NCBI RefSeq assembly: GCF_001953975.1
Contig: NZ_MBEJ01000035.1
Span: forward strand, 23,622-87,621
Origin: Mycobacterium sp. NS-7484
Lineage (GTDB): Bacteria; Actinomycetota; Actinomycetes; Mycobacteriales; Mycobacteriaceae
DNA: 64,000 bases
Reading direction: 5' to 3'
Shown piece by piece: positions 34,436 to 44,289 of the stretch. The translations under genes and the position numbers were made by a program. The notes under the pieces are model-generated. The model did no database searches and was not told where the DNA came from. It saw nothing but the letters and a program-made list of their open reading frames with translations. Each line of letters starts with the position of its first letter. Position 1 is the first letter of the stretch.

Positions 34436-35728
34436 GACCGGCGGCGTGTGCGGCTTCGGCGACGCCACCGCGGCGTGCACGCCGAGGCCGGCCAGATACG
34501 CTGCCGCGCCGGCCGCGACCAGGCCGGGGGAGTGCCCGTCGGCGGGGATCACCGCGGCCGCCGCCGCGATCGCCAACACGAACGACATCCAGAACAGCGC
34601 ATCCTGCACGGTGAACACGTGGCCGCGCAGCGCGTCGTCGACGTCGATCTGCATGGCCGAATCCGCGCACAGCTTCACCAGCTGGCCGGCCGCACCGAGC
34701 AGCAGACCGCACGCCAGCATCACCGGAATGTGCAACCCGATCGCCAGCAGTTGCACCACCACCGCGACACCCAGCGCGCCGTTGGCCGTCCGGTACCGCC
34801 CGAACCGGCCGATCACCGCCGGGGCGGCCACAGTGGCGGCGAACTGTCCGATGCCGCCGGCCACCACGAACAGCACCGCGGTGCCCAACCCGAGACCGGT
34901 CACGTCGGGATCGTCGGTGTGCCGCACGATGACCAGCACCAGCAGCGAGTTGATGCCGAACGCCATCCGATGGGCGGCCAGCCCGGCCAAGGTACCGGCG
35001 ACCGGGCGGACGGCCAGTACGGTGCGGGCCCCATGCACCCATCCCGTCGACACCGCATACGCCACCGAGCCGTGGATGGCGCGTTTGCTCTCGTGCGGAC
35101 CCAGCACGTGCGGCCCGAAACGCACCGACAACCACAGGGCCAACGCCACCGGCAGCGCCACGATGAACATCACCACGGCCGCACCCGTGTCGTCGGCACC
35201 GAACAGCTTGCGCGGCAGCAGCATGAAGTCCGCGCCGAGGAAGGCCGCGACCGCGCCGATCGCGGTGGCCACCGAGTTCATCGTGACCACCTGATCGCGG
35301 GGCACCACATCGGGCAGCGAGGCCGAAAGACCCGACGAGACAAACCTGGTCAACCCGTTGACGATCAAGGCCCCGCACAGGATCGGCACGTCGTCGGCGC
35401 CCATGGTCAACAGGAGACCCACCAAGAGCACCAGCAGCAGCCGGCCGAGGTTCGCGCCGACGAGCACCAGGCGCCGGTCCCACCGGTCCAGCAGCGCTCC
35501 GGCGAACGGGCCGAGCACCGAGTAGGGCAGGAACATCACCGCGAACGCCGCGGCGATCTGCCACGGCTCGGCCTGGCGTTCCGGGTTGAACAGGATCGCC
35601 CCGGCCAAGCCGGCCTGGAACAGCCCGTCGCCGAACTGGCTGACCGCGCGTAACTCCAGGAGCCGGCGGAATTCGGTCATGCCGCGCAGCGAGTGCCAGA
35701 GGGCGCCGAGCGCGCGAGCATGAACCAC
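34433..35728 (-). CDS. MFS transporter (Rv0037c-like)
   Basis: The 431-residue protein has roughly 10-12 hydrophobic segments and the MFS-type cytoplasmic motif [20 protein letters not shown]. Substrate is unknown. I start it at the GTG 35728 ([20 protein letters not shown]), because a TACTGT element lies exactly 7 bases upstream; the frame stays open further but without family similarity. It is divergent from the YqgE gene. Confidence 0.85.
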   Translation of the reverse strand: MVHARALGALWHSLRGMTEFRRLLELRAVSQFGDGLFQAGLAGAILFNPERQAEPWQIAAAFAVMFLPYSVLGPFAGALLDRWDRRLVLVGANLGRLLLVLLVGLLLTMGADDVPILCGALIVNGLTRFVSSGLSASLPDVVPRDQVVTMNSVATAIGAVAAFLGADFMLLPRKLFGADDTGAAVVMFIVALPVALALWLSVRFGPHVLGPHESKRAIHGSVAYAVSTGWVHGARTVLAVRPVAGTLAGLAAHRMAFGINSLLVLVIVRHTDDPDVTGLGLGTAVLFVVAGGIGQFAATVAAPAVIGRFGRYRTANGALGVAVVVQLLAIGLHIPVMLACGLLLGAAGQLVKLCADSAMQIDVDDALRGHVFTVQDALFWMSFVLAIAAAAAVIPADGHSPGLVAAGAAAYLAGLGVHAAVASPKPHTPPV

Positions 35729-35735
35729 CCGATCC

Positions 35736-35741
35736 ACAGTA
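35736..35741 (-). promoter_or_regulatory. Leaderless promoter of the MFS gene
   Basis: TACTGT on the minus strand, 7 bases, then GTG (35728). No ribosome site is present. Confidence 0.55.
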
Positions 35742-35831
35742 CAAAGCTCCCGCGACATCCAAACCGCCGAAATCTCACCGCGCCCGCGCTTGTTCTCCAC
35801 GTCACGGCAATCGCGGTGCCATGATGTAGGC

Positions 35832-36437
35832 GTGGCGCAGTCAGAAGACCCGGAGGATTTCATCGCGCCTGCGGCGCAGCGGGTGCGGCCGGGCACGCTG
35901 TTGCTGGCCAACACCGATCTGCTGGAGCCGACGTTCCGGCGCAGCGTCATCTACATCGTCGAACACAACGCCGGCGGGACACTCGGTGTGGTACTCAACC
36001 GGCCCAGTGAGACCGCGGTCTACAACGTGCTGCCGCAGTGGGCCAAGCTCACCGCCAAACCGAAGACCATGTTCATCGGCGGTCCGGTCAAGCGCGACTC
36101 GGCGCTGTGCCTGGCGACGCTGCGGGTCGGCATGCAGGCCGACGGGGTGCCGGGGCTGCGGCACGTGCAGGGGCGGGTGGTGATGGTCGATCTCGACGCC
36201 GATCCGGACACTCTGGCCCCGGTGATCGAAGGGGTGCGGATCTTCGCCGGATACTCGGGCTGGACCATCGGCCAACTTGACGGTGAGATCGAACGCGACG
36301 ATTGGATCGTGCTGTCGGCCTTGCCCTCTGATGTGCTGGCCGAGGCGCGTATCGACCTGTGGGGCCGGGTGCTGCGACGTCAGCCGTTGCCGACGGCGAT
36401 GCTGGCCACGCACCCGATCGACGTCAGCCGCAACTAG
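35832..36437 (+). CDS. YqgE/AlgH family protein (DUF179, Rv0038-like)
   Basis: The 201-residue protein shows the DUF179 core ([54 protein letters not shown]). The molecular function of the family is not established. The GTG at 35832 matches the mycobacterial start. It is divergent from the MFS gene with 103 bases between starts. Confidence 0.92.
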   Translation: MAQSEDPEDFIAPAAQRVRPGTLLLANTDLLEPTFRRSVIYIVEHNAGGTLGVVLNRPSETAVYNVLPQWAKLTAKPKTMFIGGPVKRDSALCLATLRVGMQADGVPGLRHVQGRVVMVDLDADPDTLAPVIEGVRIFAGYSGWTIGQLDGEIERDDWIVLSALPSDVLAEARIDLWGRVLRRQPLPTAMLATHPIDVSRN

Positions 36438-36444
36438 CTCGACG

Positions 36445-36795
36445 TCACTCGCAGGACAGCGTGCAGCCGGCGCACGAACCGGCGCAGCCGGCACCGGACT
36501 GAGACCGGGCTTCGGTGACCGCCACGGCCTTGGCGCTCTGCCAGCAGCCCGTGGCCACGGTGGCAACGGCCCCGATGATGCACACCACGACGACCATCAG
36601 GCCGGTATGAGGCGCTGCGGCCAGGGCGGCGGCGCCACCGGCGGCCAGCATGACCGCGGCGGCCAGTTGGGTGGGCGCCACGGCCCGCAGAACCGAGCGC
36701 ACGGGATCACCGGTGCGAGGTCTGGTCAACAACCACAGCCCGAACACGCCGACGATGACGGCGGCGCTCAAACACAGCAGCGCGGCGATCAGCAT
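36445..36795 (-). CDS. Small membrane protein with cysteine-rich tail (Rv0039c-like)
   Basis: The 116-residue protein has three membrane segments (LIAALLCLSAAVIVGVFGLW, LAAAVMLAAGGAAALAAA, LMVVVVCIIGAVATVATG) and a tail with four closely spaced cysteines (GCAGSCAGCTLSCE). The ATG at 36795 has a leaderless promoter 7 bases upstream. The function is unknown; the cysteines could bind metal or form disulphides. Confidence 0.75.
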   Translation of the reverse strand: MLIAALLCLSAAVIVGVFGLWLLTRPRTGDPVRSVLRAVAPTQLAAAVMLAAGGAAALAAAPHTGLMVVVVCIIGAVATVATGCWQSAKAVAVTEARSQSGAGCAGSCAGCTLSCE

Positions 36796-36802
36796 GCGCC
36801 AC

Positions 36803-36808
36803 ACAATA
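36803..36808 (-). promoter_or_regulatory. Leaderless promoter of the Rv0039c-like gene
   Basis: TATTGT on the minus strand, 7 bases, then ATG (36795). Confidence 0.6.
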
Positions 36809-36853
36809 CGAGGCGCCGGCCGAAGTTGCGAGGTCGCCCCGGGTGTCGGCGGG

Positions 36854-37765
36854 TCAGCCCTGCAGGCCCAGGAGCTGCGGCAAACCCGGTACCGGGGCGG
36901 GAGCCGGGGCGGCCGGGGTAGCTGGCGCCGGGGCCGGGGCCGGCGCCGGAGCGCTGACCTTGAAGCCGGACACGATCGCATCCGCGGCGTCGGCAGCCGC
37001 GGAAACACCCTGGTTGGCCGCCGAGTAGTTCACCGACAACGACACCAGATAGTGGTCTTGGCCGGCCGTGGCCAGGATGTGCCTGCGCGAGGTATTGAGC
37101 ATCTGGCTGCCGGACAGGTAGCTACCTTCGATGAACGCCGACGGGAAACCGTTGAAGGCGCCCATGGCCATGTCGGTGGTGCGCCAGTTCTGCAACTGCT
37201 GGCTGTCGACGTAGCCGTGGCTGATCGCTTCGGCCGGATCGAAATTGCCGACGAGCTTGTAGACCACCACCTGGGCGTTGGGGGTGTAGAGGTCGGTGCT
37301 GGACCGGTCGGCGATCACGGCGAACGCGTCGGGCACATTGGGATCGGGCACCTTGGTCCAGCCCGAGGGCAGCGGCAACACGATGCTCAACGCCTTGAAG
37401 TCGTGGCTGACCTGGGGCTCCATCTTCACGCCCTTGCTCTTGAAGAACTCGGCAAGGCTGCCGGAGGTGGCCGGGCTGATGGTTTGCGCCACCGGGACGG
37501 GTGCCGCTGCCGCTGCCGCGACGGGTGCGGCCACCGGCGCCGCGGACGCCACCGCGGGTGCCGGATTGACCGGAGCGCCCGGTGCAGCCGGCGCTGCGGC
37601 GGGGGCGACCGTGACGGTCTGGGTCACCGTCACCGGACCGGGAACGCTGGGAACCGGGAGAAGGGGTTCGGCTGAGGCGGTCTGACCAGCGAAACCGACA
37701 ACCCCGGCCACGCCGGCGGCTGCGCCCGCTGCCAGCACCCGCCACCGGCGGGCCAACTCGATCAT
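36854..37765 (-). CDS. LpqN/LpqT-type secreted Pro/Ala-rich protein (28-kDa antigen-like, Rv0040c)
   Basis: The 303-residue protein has a signal peptide (LAAGAAAGVAGVVGFAGQTASA), a Pro/Ala-rich segment (about 30-95), a folded LpqN/LpqT-like domain (about 100-270; LPLPSGWTKVPDPNVPDAF, PSAFIEGSY) and a second Ala/Pro-rich tail. It is probably exported to the cell wall. I use the ATG at 37765, which has GGAA upstream, rather than the TTG six codons earlier. Confidence 0.85.
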   Translation of the reverse strand: MIELARRWRVLAAGAAAGVAGVVGFAGQTASAEPLLPVPSVPGPVTVTQTVTVAPAAAPAAPGAPVNPAPAVASAAPVAAPVAAAAAAPVPVAQTISPATSGSLAEFFKSKGVKMEPQVSHDFKALSIVLPLPSGWTKVPDPNVPDAFAVIADRSSTDLYTPNAQVVVYKLVGNFDPAEAISHGYVDSQQLQNWRTTDMAMGAFNGFPSAFIEGSYLSGSQMLNTSRRHILATAGQDHYLVSLSVNYSAANQGVSAAADAADAIVSGFKVSAPAPAPAPAPATPAAPAPAPVPGLPQLLGLQG

Positions 37766-37960
37766 CACTCGTTCCTTCCGCAAACTGTGCGCTCACCAGG
37801 CGACTTTCACCAGGCGCCGACACTATCCGCGGGTCACCACCTACCACCAGCAACTCAATCGAGTCGGAATCAACCCCTGACAGTGCTGCGATGCAACCGA
37901 TACCAACCCGTGGCCTTGGGGCGGTCCGACGGGCGGTGAGCTGCCCAAACCGTGGCCTTA

Positions 37961-37966
37961 TACCCT
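37961..37966 (+). promoter_or_regulatory. Leaderless promoter of leuS
   Basis: TACCCT, then 7 bases, then the GTG start at 37974. There is no ribosome site, and no T-box-like leader fits in the 190-base gap upstream. Confidence 0.6.
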
Positions 37967-37973
37967 GAACGGC

Positions 37974-40838
37974 GTGATCGAACCCGCTGAACCGTCCAAC
38001 TCGCGTCCGGAAGAGGACGCCCCGCAGCATCGCTACACCACGCAACTGGCGGGCCAGATCGAGCGCGACTGGCAGGAACGGTGGAACGCGCTGGGCACGT
38101 TCAACGTGGCCAATCCGGTGGGCTCGCTGGCGCCGCAGGACGGCTCACCGCTGCCCGCGGACAAGATGTTCGTCCAGGACATGTTCCCGTATCCCTCCGG
38201 CGAGGGTCTGCACGTCGGGCACCCGCTGGGTTACATCGCGACCGACGTCTACGCCCGGTACTACCGGATGACCGGGCGCAACGTGCTGCACGCGCTGGGC
38301 TTCGATGCGTTCGGTCTGCCTGCCGAGCAGTACGCCGTGCAGACCGGAACCCACCCGCGCACCCGCACCGAGGCCAACATCGTCAACTTCCGCCGGCAGC
38401 TGGGCCGGCTGGGGTTGGGTCACGATTCGCGGCGCAGCTTCGCCACCACCGATGTCGACTTCTACAAGTGGACGCAGTGGATCTTCCTGCAGATCTACAA
38501 CGCCTGGTTCGATCCGGCGGCCCGCAAGGCCCGGCCCATCACCGAGTTGATCGCCGAATTCGATTCCGGCGCACGCACTCTCGACGACGGCCGGACGTGG
38601 GGTGAGCTGTCGGCGGCCGAGCGCGCCGATGTGGTCGACGGCTACCGCCTCGTGTATCGCGCCGACTCGATGGTGAACTGGTGCCCGGGGCTGGGCACCG
38701 TGTTGGCCAACGAGGAAGTCACCGCCGACGGCCGCAGCGATCGCGGCAACTTCCCGGTGTTCCGGAAGCGCTTGCGGCAGTGGATGATGCGTATCACCGC
38801 CTACTCTGATCGGCTGCTCGACGACCTCGAGGTGCTGGACTGGCCGGACAAGGTCAAGACCATGCAGCGCAACTGGATCGGCCGCTCCACCGGCGCGTCG
38901 GTCGAATTCGGTACCGCCGCAGGAGATGTCGAGGTGTTCACCACCCGGCCGGACACCTTGTTCGGCGCCACCTACCTGGTGCTGGCGCCCGAACATAATC
39001 TCGTGGATGCGCTGGTGGCCGACGCCTGGCCCGGCGGCACCGATTCGCGGTGGACCTTCGGTGCGGCGACCCCGGGTGAAGCCGTGGCCGCCTACCGGGC
39101 CGGCATCGCGGCCAAGTCGGATCTGGAGCGCCAGGAGAACAAGACCAAGACCGGGGTGTTCCTGGGCGCCTACGCCACCAATCCGGTGAACGGCGAGCAG
39201 GTTCCGATCTTCATCGCCGATTACGTGCTGGCCGGTTACGGCACCGGCGCCATCATGGCGGTGCCCGGTGGCGACCAGCGCGACTGGGACTTCGCGACCG
39301 AGTTCGGCTTGCCCATCGTCGAGGTGGTCGCCGGCGGCGACATCACCGAGTCGGCTTACAACGGTGACGGCACCATGGTCAATTCCGGCTACCTCAACGG
39401 TCTGTCGGTGGCCGAGGCCAAGGCCGCGGTGATCGAACGCCTGGAGGCCGACGGCCGTGGCCGGGCCCGGATCGAGTACAAGCTCCGCGATTGGCTGTTC
39501 GCCCGGCAGCGGTACTGGGGTGAGCCGTTCCCGATCGTCTACGACGCCGACGGCCGCGCCCATGCCCTGCCGGAATCGGCTCTGCCGGTGGAACTTCCGG
39601 ATATCCCCGACTATTCGCCGGTGTCGTTTGACCCGGATGACGCCGACAGTGAGCCGTCCCCGCCGTTGGGTAAGGCCACCGAGTGGGTGCATGTCGAGCT
39701 GGATCTCGGCGACGGGCTGCAGACCTACACCCGCGACACCAACGTGATGCCGCAGTGGGCGGGTAGCTCCTGGTATGAGCTGCGCTACACCGATCCACAC
39801 AACTCAGAAGAGTTGTGCGCCAAGGAGAACGAGGCGTACTGGATGGGTCCGCGGCCGGCCGAGCACGGCCCGGACGATCCGGGCGGTGTCGATCTCTACG
39901 TCGGCGGTGTCGAGCATGCGGTGCTGCACCTGCTGTACTCCCGGTTTTGGCACAAGGTGCTTTTCGACCTCGGCCATGTCAGCTCGAAGGAGCCGTACCG
40001 GCGTCTGGTCAACCAGGGTTACATCCAGGCGTTCGCCTACACCGACCCCCGGGGCAGCTACGTGCCTGCGGCCGAGGTCGTCGAGCGCGACGGCAAGTTC
40101 TTCTGGCCCGGTCCTGACGGTGAGATAGAGGTCAAGCAGGAGTTCGGCAAGATCGGCAAGAGCTTGAAGAACTCGGTCTCACCGGACGAGATCTGCGACG
40201 CCTACGGCGCGGACACCCTGCGTGTCTACGAGATGTCGATGGGGCCTCTGGAGGCGTCGCGGCCCTGGGCCACCAAGGATGTCGTCGGGGCGCACCGGTT
40301 CCTGCAGCGGGTGTGGCGTTTGGTGGTCTCCGAAGAAACCGGAGCGACCAACGTCAACGAGCACGAGGCGCTCGACACCGACACCCTCAAGATCCTGCAC
40401 CGCACCATCGCGGGGGTGGCCGAAGACTATGCGGCACTTCGCAACAACACCGCCGCGGCCAAGCTGATCGAGTACACCAACCACCTGACCAAGGAAGGGG
40501 TGTCGGCCCGCGCCGCGATCGAGCCGCTGGTGCTGATGGTCGCCCCGTTGGCGCCGCACCTGGCCGAGGAGTTGTGGAAGCGGTTGGGCCACGACGCGTC
40601 ACTGGCGCACGGGCCGTTCCCGGTGGCCGACCCGCAGTATCTGGTGGACGACACCATCGAGTTCCCGGTTCAGGTCAACGGCAAGGTGCGCGGCAAGATC
40701 ACCGTGCCGGCCGATGCAGACAAGGCGGCACTCGAGGCCGCCGCGCTGGCCGACGAGAAGGTGCAGGCCTTCCTCGACGGCGCCACCCCGAAGAAGGTCA
40801 TCGTCGTCCCGGGCCGGCTGGTCAACCTCGTCGTCTAG
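37974..40838 (+). CDS. leuS: Leucyl-tRNA synthetase
   Basis: This class I synthetase charges tRNA-Leu. The 954-residue product has the HIGH-type motif HVGH at residues 80-83 ([17 protein letters not shown]), a CP1 editing domain ([19 protein letters not shown]), and the KMSKS-type motif [10 protein letters not shown] near residue 726. The C-terminal anticodon-binding domain ends [12 protein letters not shown]. The stop codon lies at the base of a long hairpin shared with the convergent SDR gene. Confidence 0.98.
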   Translation: MIEPAEPSNSRPEEDAPQHRYTTQLAGQIERDWQERWNALGTFNVANPVGSLAPQDGSPLPADKMFVQDMFPYPSGEGLHVGHPLGYIATDVYARYYRMTGRNVLHALGFDAFGLPAEQYAVQTGTHPRTRTEANIVNFRRQLGRLGLGHDSRRSFATTDVDFYKWTQWIFLQIYNAWFDPAARKARPITELIAEFDSGARTLDDGRTWGELSAAERADVVDGYRLVYRADSMVNWCPGLGTVLANEEVTADGRSDRGNFPVFRKRLRQWMMRITAYSDRLLDDLEVLDWPDKVKTMQRNWIGRSTGASVEFGTAAGDVEVFTTRPDTLFGATYLVLAPEHNLVDALVADAWPGGTDSRWTFGAATPGEAVAAYRAGIAAKSDLERQENKTKTGVFLGAYATNPVNGEQVPIFIADYVLAGYGTGAIMAVPGGDQRDWDFATEFGLPIVEVVAGGDITESAYNGDGTMVNSGYLNGLSVAEAKAAVIERLEADGRGRARIEYKLRDWLFARQRYWGEPFPIVYDADGRAHALPESALPVELPDIPDYSPVSFDPDDADSEPSPPLGKATEWVHVELDLGDGLQTYTRDTNVMPQWAGSSWYELRYTDPHNSEELCAKENEAYWMGPRPAEHGPDDPGGVDLYVGGVEHAVLHLLYSRFWHKVLFDLGHVSSKEPYRRLVNQGYIQAFAYTDPRGSYVPAAEVVERDGKFFWPGPDGEIEVKQEFGKIGKSLKNSVSPDEICDAYGADTLRVYEMSMGPLEASRPWATKDVVGAHRFLQRVWRLVVSEETGATNVNEHEALDTDTLKILHRTIAGVAEDYAALRNNTAAAKLIEYTNHLTKEGVSARAAIEPLVLMVAPLAPHLAEELWKRLGHDASLAHGPFPVADPQYLVDDTIEFPVQVNGKVRGKITVPADADKAALEAAALADEKVQAFLDGATPKKVIVVPGRLVNLVV

Positions 40839-40890
40839 TGATTTGTGCACCTCCGGTAACGCTGACCGTTACGGGAGGTGCACAAATCAC
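40838..40890. terminator. 24-bp inverted repeat between leuS and SDR gene
   Basis: The arms at 40838-40861 and 40867-40890 pair over 24 bases with one mismatch, around a 5-base loop (CTGAC). The leuS TAG ends on the first base and the SDR stop codon (40889-40887) lies within the second arm. It is well placed as a bidirectional terminator. Confidence 0.75.
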
Positions 40891-41552
40891 CCGGGGCGGA
40901 CCACGATCTCGTGGACATGCCCGTCGGGTGGGGTGGTGACGGCGGTGGTCACCAGCCCGGCGACGGTCTCGGGCTTGAGGAATTTGGCCGGGTCGTACTG
41001 GCCCTCTTCGTAGGCCACCAGGTCGCGTTGCATCTCGGTGTCGACCCGTCCGGGGAAGATCGATGTGACCCGCAGCGACGGCTCGTCGGCCCGCAGTGAA
41101 TCGGCGAAGGCACGCAACGCGAACTTGCTGGCCGAGTACGACGCCATTCCGGCCGAAACCTTCTGCCCGGCACCGGAATTGATGAACACCACGTGTCCGC
41201 GTGCGGCGCGCAGGGCCGGCAGCAGGGCCAGCGTAAGAGCCACCGCGCCGGTGACGTTGACCTCGAAGGTCGCCCGCCACTGTTCGGCGATCGACTCCGC
41301 GACGCTGCCGGGGTAGAGCACCCCGGCGTTGTGCACCAGGACATCGAGCTCGGCGAGCACCTCGGTGGCCGATTCGATCGAATCGGGGTCGGTCAGGTCC
41401 AGCGGCCACGTCGGGGCGCCCAACCGTTCGGCCAGGGCATCCAGGCGCGCGGACGGGCGGCCCGCCAACAGCAGCGTGTGGGTGGGCGCAAGGGCGTCGG
41501 CGATCGCCGAACCGATGCCGCCGGCGGCTCCGGTGATCAATGCAGTCGGCAC
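40887..41552 (-). CDS. Short-chain dehydrogenase/reductase
   Basis: The 221-residue protein is a classical SDR with the cofactor motif TGAAGGIGSA, the structural NAG (VLVHNAGVL) and the catalytic Ser and YSASK (INSGAGQKVSAGMASYSASKF). It has an Arg after the second strand (LAGRPSARLD), which suggests NADPH. Substrate is unknown. It starts with GTG preceded by a leaderless promoter and is divergent from the glucosylglycerate hydrolase gene. Confidence 0.88.
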   Translation of the reverse strand: MPTALITGAAGGIGSAIADALAPTHTLLLAGRPSARLDALAERLGAPTWPLDLTDPDSIESATEVLAELDVLVHNAGVLYPGSVAESIAEQWRATFEVNVTGAVALTLALLPALRAARGHVVFINSGAGQKVSAGMASYSASKFALRAFADSLRADEPSLRVTSIFPGRVDTEMQRDLVAYEEGQYDPAKFLKPETVAGLVTTAVTTPPDGHVHEIVVRPG

Positions 41553-41559
41553 GACTGCA

Positions 41560-41565
41560 ACGTTA
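41560..41565 (-). promoter_or_regulatory. Leaderless promoter of the SDR gene
   Basis: TAACGT on the minus strand, 7 bases, then GTG (41552). Confidence 0.5.
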
Positions 41566-41629
41566 CTGTGACGGCGAAAGCGACGGGGCCGGCCTGCGGA
41601 CCGGGCCGTGGCGTCGCATCATGGTAGGG

Positions 41630-42970
41630 ATGCCACCGGATCCCAGCTTCGCTCCAACCCAGCTCGCCGCGCGGGCCGCCTACCTGCTGCGCGGCAACGA
41701 CCTGGGAGTGATGACCACCGCCGCGCCACTGCTGTATCCGCACATGTGGAGTTGGGATGCGGCGTTCGTGGCGATCGGCCTGGCTCCGCTGAGCGTGGAG
41801 CGGGCCGTGGTGGAGCTCGACACCCTGCTCTCGGCGCAGTGGCGCAACGGCATGATTCCGCACATCGTGTTTGCCAACGGTGTCGACGGCTACTTTCCCG
41901 GCCCGGCGCGGTGGGCCACCTCGGCGCTGGCGGACAACGCGCCACGCGCCCGGCACACCTCGGGCATCACCCAGCCGCCCGTGCATGCGATCGCGGTGCA
42001 GCGCATCCTCGACCACGCCCGCACCCGGGGCCGGTCCACTCGCGCGGTGGCGGCCAGTTTCCTGGACCGCCGGTGGTCGGATCTGGTGCGGTGGCATCGC
42101 TGGTTGGCCGAGATGCGCGACCAGGACGGGCGCGGCCGCATCACGCTGTACCACGGCTGGGAGTCCGGCATGGACAACTCGCCGCGCTGGGACAGCGCGT
42201 ACGCCAACGTGGTTCCCGGCGCCGTGCCGGAATACCAGCGTGCGGACAACACGATCATCACCGATGCCTCGCAGCGGCCGAGCGATCTCGAGTACGACCG
42301 GTACCTGTGGCTGCTCGAGGAGATGAAATCCGTTCGCTACGACGACGATCTGCTGCCCAAGGTGATGAGCTTCGCGGTCGAGGACGTCTTCGTCTCGGCG
42401 GTGTTCTCGGTGGCCTGCCAGGTGTTGGCCGAGATCGGTGAGGACTACAAGCGCCCGCATGCCGATGTCCGTGATCTCTACGGGTGGGCCGAGCGCTTCC
42501 GGGTCGGCGTCGTCGAGACGAGCGATGAACGTAGCGGTGCGGCAAGAGATTACGACGTCCGCGCGAAGAAGTGGGTGGCCACCGAGACCGTCGCGCAGTT
42601 CGCGCCGCTGCTGTGCGGCGGGTTGCCACACGAGCGGGAACGCGCGCTGTTGCGCCTGCTCGAGGGCCCGCGGTTCTGCGGGCACCCGGATCTGAAGTAC
42701 GCGCTGATTCCGTCGACGTCACCGGTGTCGCGCGATTTCCGGTCCCGTGAATACTGGCGCGGCCCGGTCTGGCCGGTGATGACGTGGTTGTTCTCGTGGT
42801 GCTTCGCCCGACGCGGCTGGGCCGAGCGGGCCTCGGCGCTGCGCCGGGAGGGCTTGCGGCAGGCCAGCGACGGGACGTTCGCCGAATACTACGAGCCGTT
42901 CACCGGCGAGCCGCTGGGAAGTATGCAGCAGTCGTGGACCGCGGCGGCGGTGTTGGACTGGCTGGGCTGA
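41630..42970 (+). CDS. Glucosylglycerate hydrolase (GH63 family)
   Basis: The 446-residue protein strongly resembles the mycobacterial glucosylglycerate hydrolase described from M. hassiacum, including its length. Asp182 in GMDNSPRWD and Glu419 in FAEYYEP fall where the catalytic acid and base are reported. It releases glucose and glycerate from the compatible solute glucosylglycerate, which accumulates during nitrogen limitation. The ATG at 41630 is chosen by protein length; an in-frame ATG three codons upstream is possible. It is cytoplasmic, with no signal peptide. Confidence 0.88.
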   Translation: MPPDPSFAPTQLAARAAYLLRGNDLGVMTTAAPLLYPHMWSWDAAFVAIGLAPLSVERAVVELDTLLSAQWRNGMIPHIVFANGVDGYFPGPARWATSALADNAPRARHTSGITQPPVHAIAVQRILDHARTRGRSTRAVAASFLDRRWSDLVRWHRWLAEMRDQDGRGRITLYHGWESGMDNSPRWDSAYANVVPGAVPEYQRADNTIITDASQRPSDLEYDRYLWLLEEMKSVRYDDDLLPKVMSFAVEDVFVSAVFSVACQVLAEIGEDYKRPHADVRDLYGWAERFRVGVVETSDERSGAARDYDVRAKKWVATETVAQFAPLLCGGLPHERERALLRLLEGPRFCGHPDLKYALIPSTSPVSRDFRSREYWRGPVWPVMTWLFSWCFARRGWAERASALRREGLRQASDGTFAEYYEPFTGEPLGSMQQSWTAAAVLDWLG

Positions 42971-42994
42971 GCCCAAGTTGAGCCCGGGAGCCCG

Positions 42995-43477
42995 TTACTC
43001 CGTCTTGGCGTGGGCGGGCTGCGCCGGTTCGTTTTGGACGGCCAACCGCTCCAGCGGAGCCAGCGCCTTGGCCAGGGTCTCCAGGTCCTCGGTGCTCAGG
43101 TTGGCCAGCCGGTCGGCAAGGTCGGCGCGGCGGGCGGCCAGCGATTCGCGGTGCTGCACGAGGCCGCGCGGGGTCACCTCCACGAGGACGGCGCGAAGGT
43201 CAGAGGGGTCGCGGGAGCGTTTTACCAGACCCAGTTTCTCCAGTCGGCGGATCGCCACGGTGGTAGTGGGGGTGCGCACGCGTTCGCGGGCAGCCAGCTC
43301 CGTCATGCGGATCGGGCCCTGGTCCAGCAGCGTCAGCAGGATCGAGAGCTGGGCCAGCGTGAGTTCTCCGGCCGTGCCCTTGTTGGTGTCGCCACGACGC
43401 AGCACCGAGAACACCTTCGAGAGGACGCGCTGCAGCTCCCCGGCCAGCTCTGTGACCTGCGAATCGGGCTCTACCAT
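42995..43477 (-). CDS. MarR family transcriptional regulator (Rv0042c-like)
   Basis: The 160-residue protein has the MarR winged helix (LTLAQLSILLTLLDQGPIRMTELAARERVRTPTTTVAIRRLEKLGLVKR, then RSRDPSDLRAVLVEVTPRG as the wing). The ligand and targets are unknown. It converges on the glucosylglycerate hydrolase gene with a 24-base gap. A leaderless promoter (TAGACT, 8 bases, ATG) precedes it. Confidence 0.9.
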   Translation of the reverse strand: MVEPDSQVTELAGELQRVLSKVFSVLRRGDTNKGTAGELTLAQLSILLTLLDQGPIRMTELAARERVRTPTTTVAIRRLEKLGLVKRSRDPSDLRAVLVEVTPRGLVQHRESLAARRADLADRLANLSTEDLETLAKALAPLERLAVQNEPAQPAHAKTE

Positions 43478-43485
43478 AATTCGCT

Positions 43486-43491
43486 AGTCTA
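43486..43491 (-). promoter_or_regulatory. Leaderless promoter of the MarR gene
   Basis: TAGACT on the minus strand, 8 bases, then ATG (43477). Confidence 0.5.
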
Positions 43492-43551
43492 ACCTGTCTG
43501 ACGCTGCCACGTTGTCAGCTTGTGTGGTTTGGAATGTGGGTTTCACGGGGC

Positions 43552-44289
43552 TCAGAGCACCTGGGACAGGAAGCGGCGCAACCGATCCGTCTCGGCGGAT
43601 TCGAAGATCGCCTCCGGTGTGCCGGACTCGACGACCTTGCCGTGGTCCATGAACACCACCGAGTCCGCGGTCGAGCGGGCGAAGCCCATCTCGTGGGTGA
43701 CCGCCAGGATCGTCATGCCGTCGCCGGCCAAGTCGGCGATCAACTCCAGAATCCCCTTCACGAGTTCGGGATCCAGCGCTGAGGTGGCCTCGTCGAAGAA
43801 CATCACCTGGGGCGCCATCGCGAGTGCCCGGGCGATCGCCACCCGCTGCTGCTGGCCGCCGGACAGCGTGGCAGGGCGCACCTCGGCCTTGTGCCGCAGA
43901 CCCACTCGGTCCAGTTGGGCCAGCCCCAGCTCGCGGGCAGCCTCGGCGCTGAGCCCTTTGAGTTTGCGCGGGCCGAGGGTGACGTTGTCGAGCACGCTGC
44001 GGTGCGGAAACAGGTTGAATTGCTGAAAGACCATCCCGATGCGCTGGCGCAGCTGGTCGGGATTGTCGTTGAGCACCGAGCGTCCGTCGAGCAGGATGTC
44101 GCCGCGGTCCGGCTCGTAGAGCCGGTTGAGGGTACGCAACAGCGTCGACTTACCGGAGCCGGACGGCCCGATGACGGCGGTTGTGGTGCCGGCCGGAACA
44201 TCGAGGTCCACCCCGCGCAGCACCGGGTTGGGTCCGAAGGCCAGATGAATGTCCTTGGCGGCCAGCGCGACCGGCTGCGGTGCCGACAT
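43552..44289 (-). CDS. Amino-acid ABC transporter ATP-binding protein (GlnQ-type)
   Basis: The 245-residue ATPase has Walker A GPSGSGKST, the Q-loop VFQQFNLFPH, the signature LSGGQQQRVAIARALA, Walker B VMFFDEATSALDPE and the H-loop VTHEMGFA, with the spacing of polar amino-acid importers. The ATG (44289) overlaps the stop of the fused permease gene by one base, so the two are coupled. The frame is open much further upstream, but only as a shadow of the permease gene. Confidence 0.95.
   Translation of the reverse strand: MSAPQPVALAAKDIHLAFGPNPVLRGVDLDVPAGTTTAVIGPSGSGKSTLLRTLNRLYEPDRGDILLDGRSVLNDNPDQLRQRIGMVFQQFNLFPHRSVLDNVTLGPRKLKGLSAEAARELGLAQLDRVGLRHKAEVRPATLSGGQQQRVAIARALAMAPQVMFFDEATSALDPELVKGILELIADLAGDGMTILAVTHEMGFARSTADSVVFMDHGKVVESGTPEAIFESAETDRLRRFLSQVL

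Noticed and set aside
37784..37973. T-box or other leader RNA before leuS
   Set aside because: The promoter spacing indicates a leaderless transcript, and I could not find a T-box sequence or a specifier stem.
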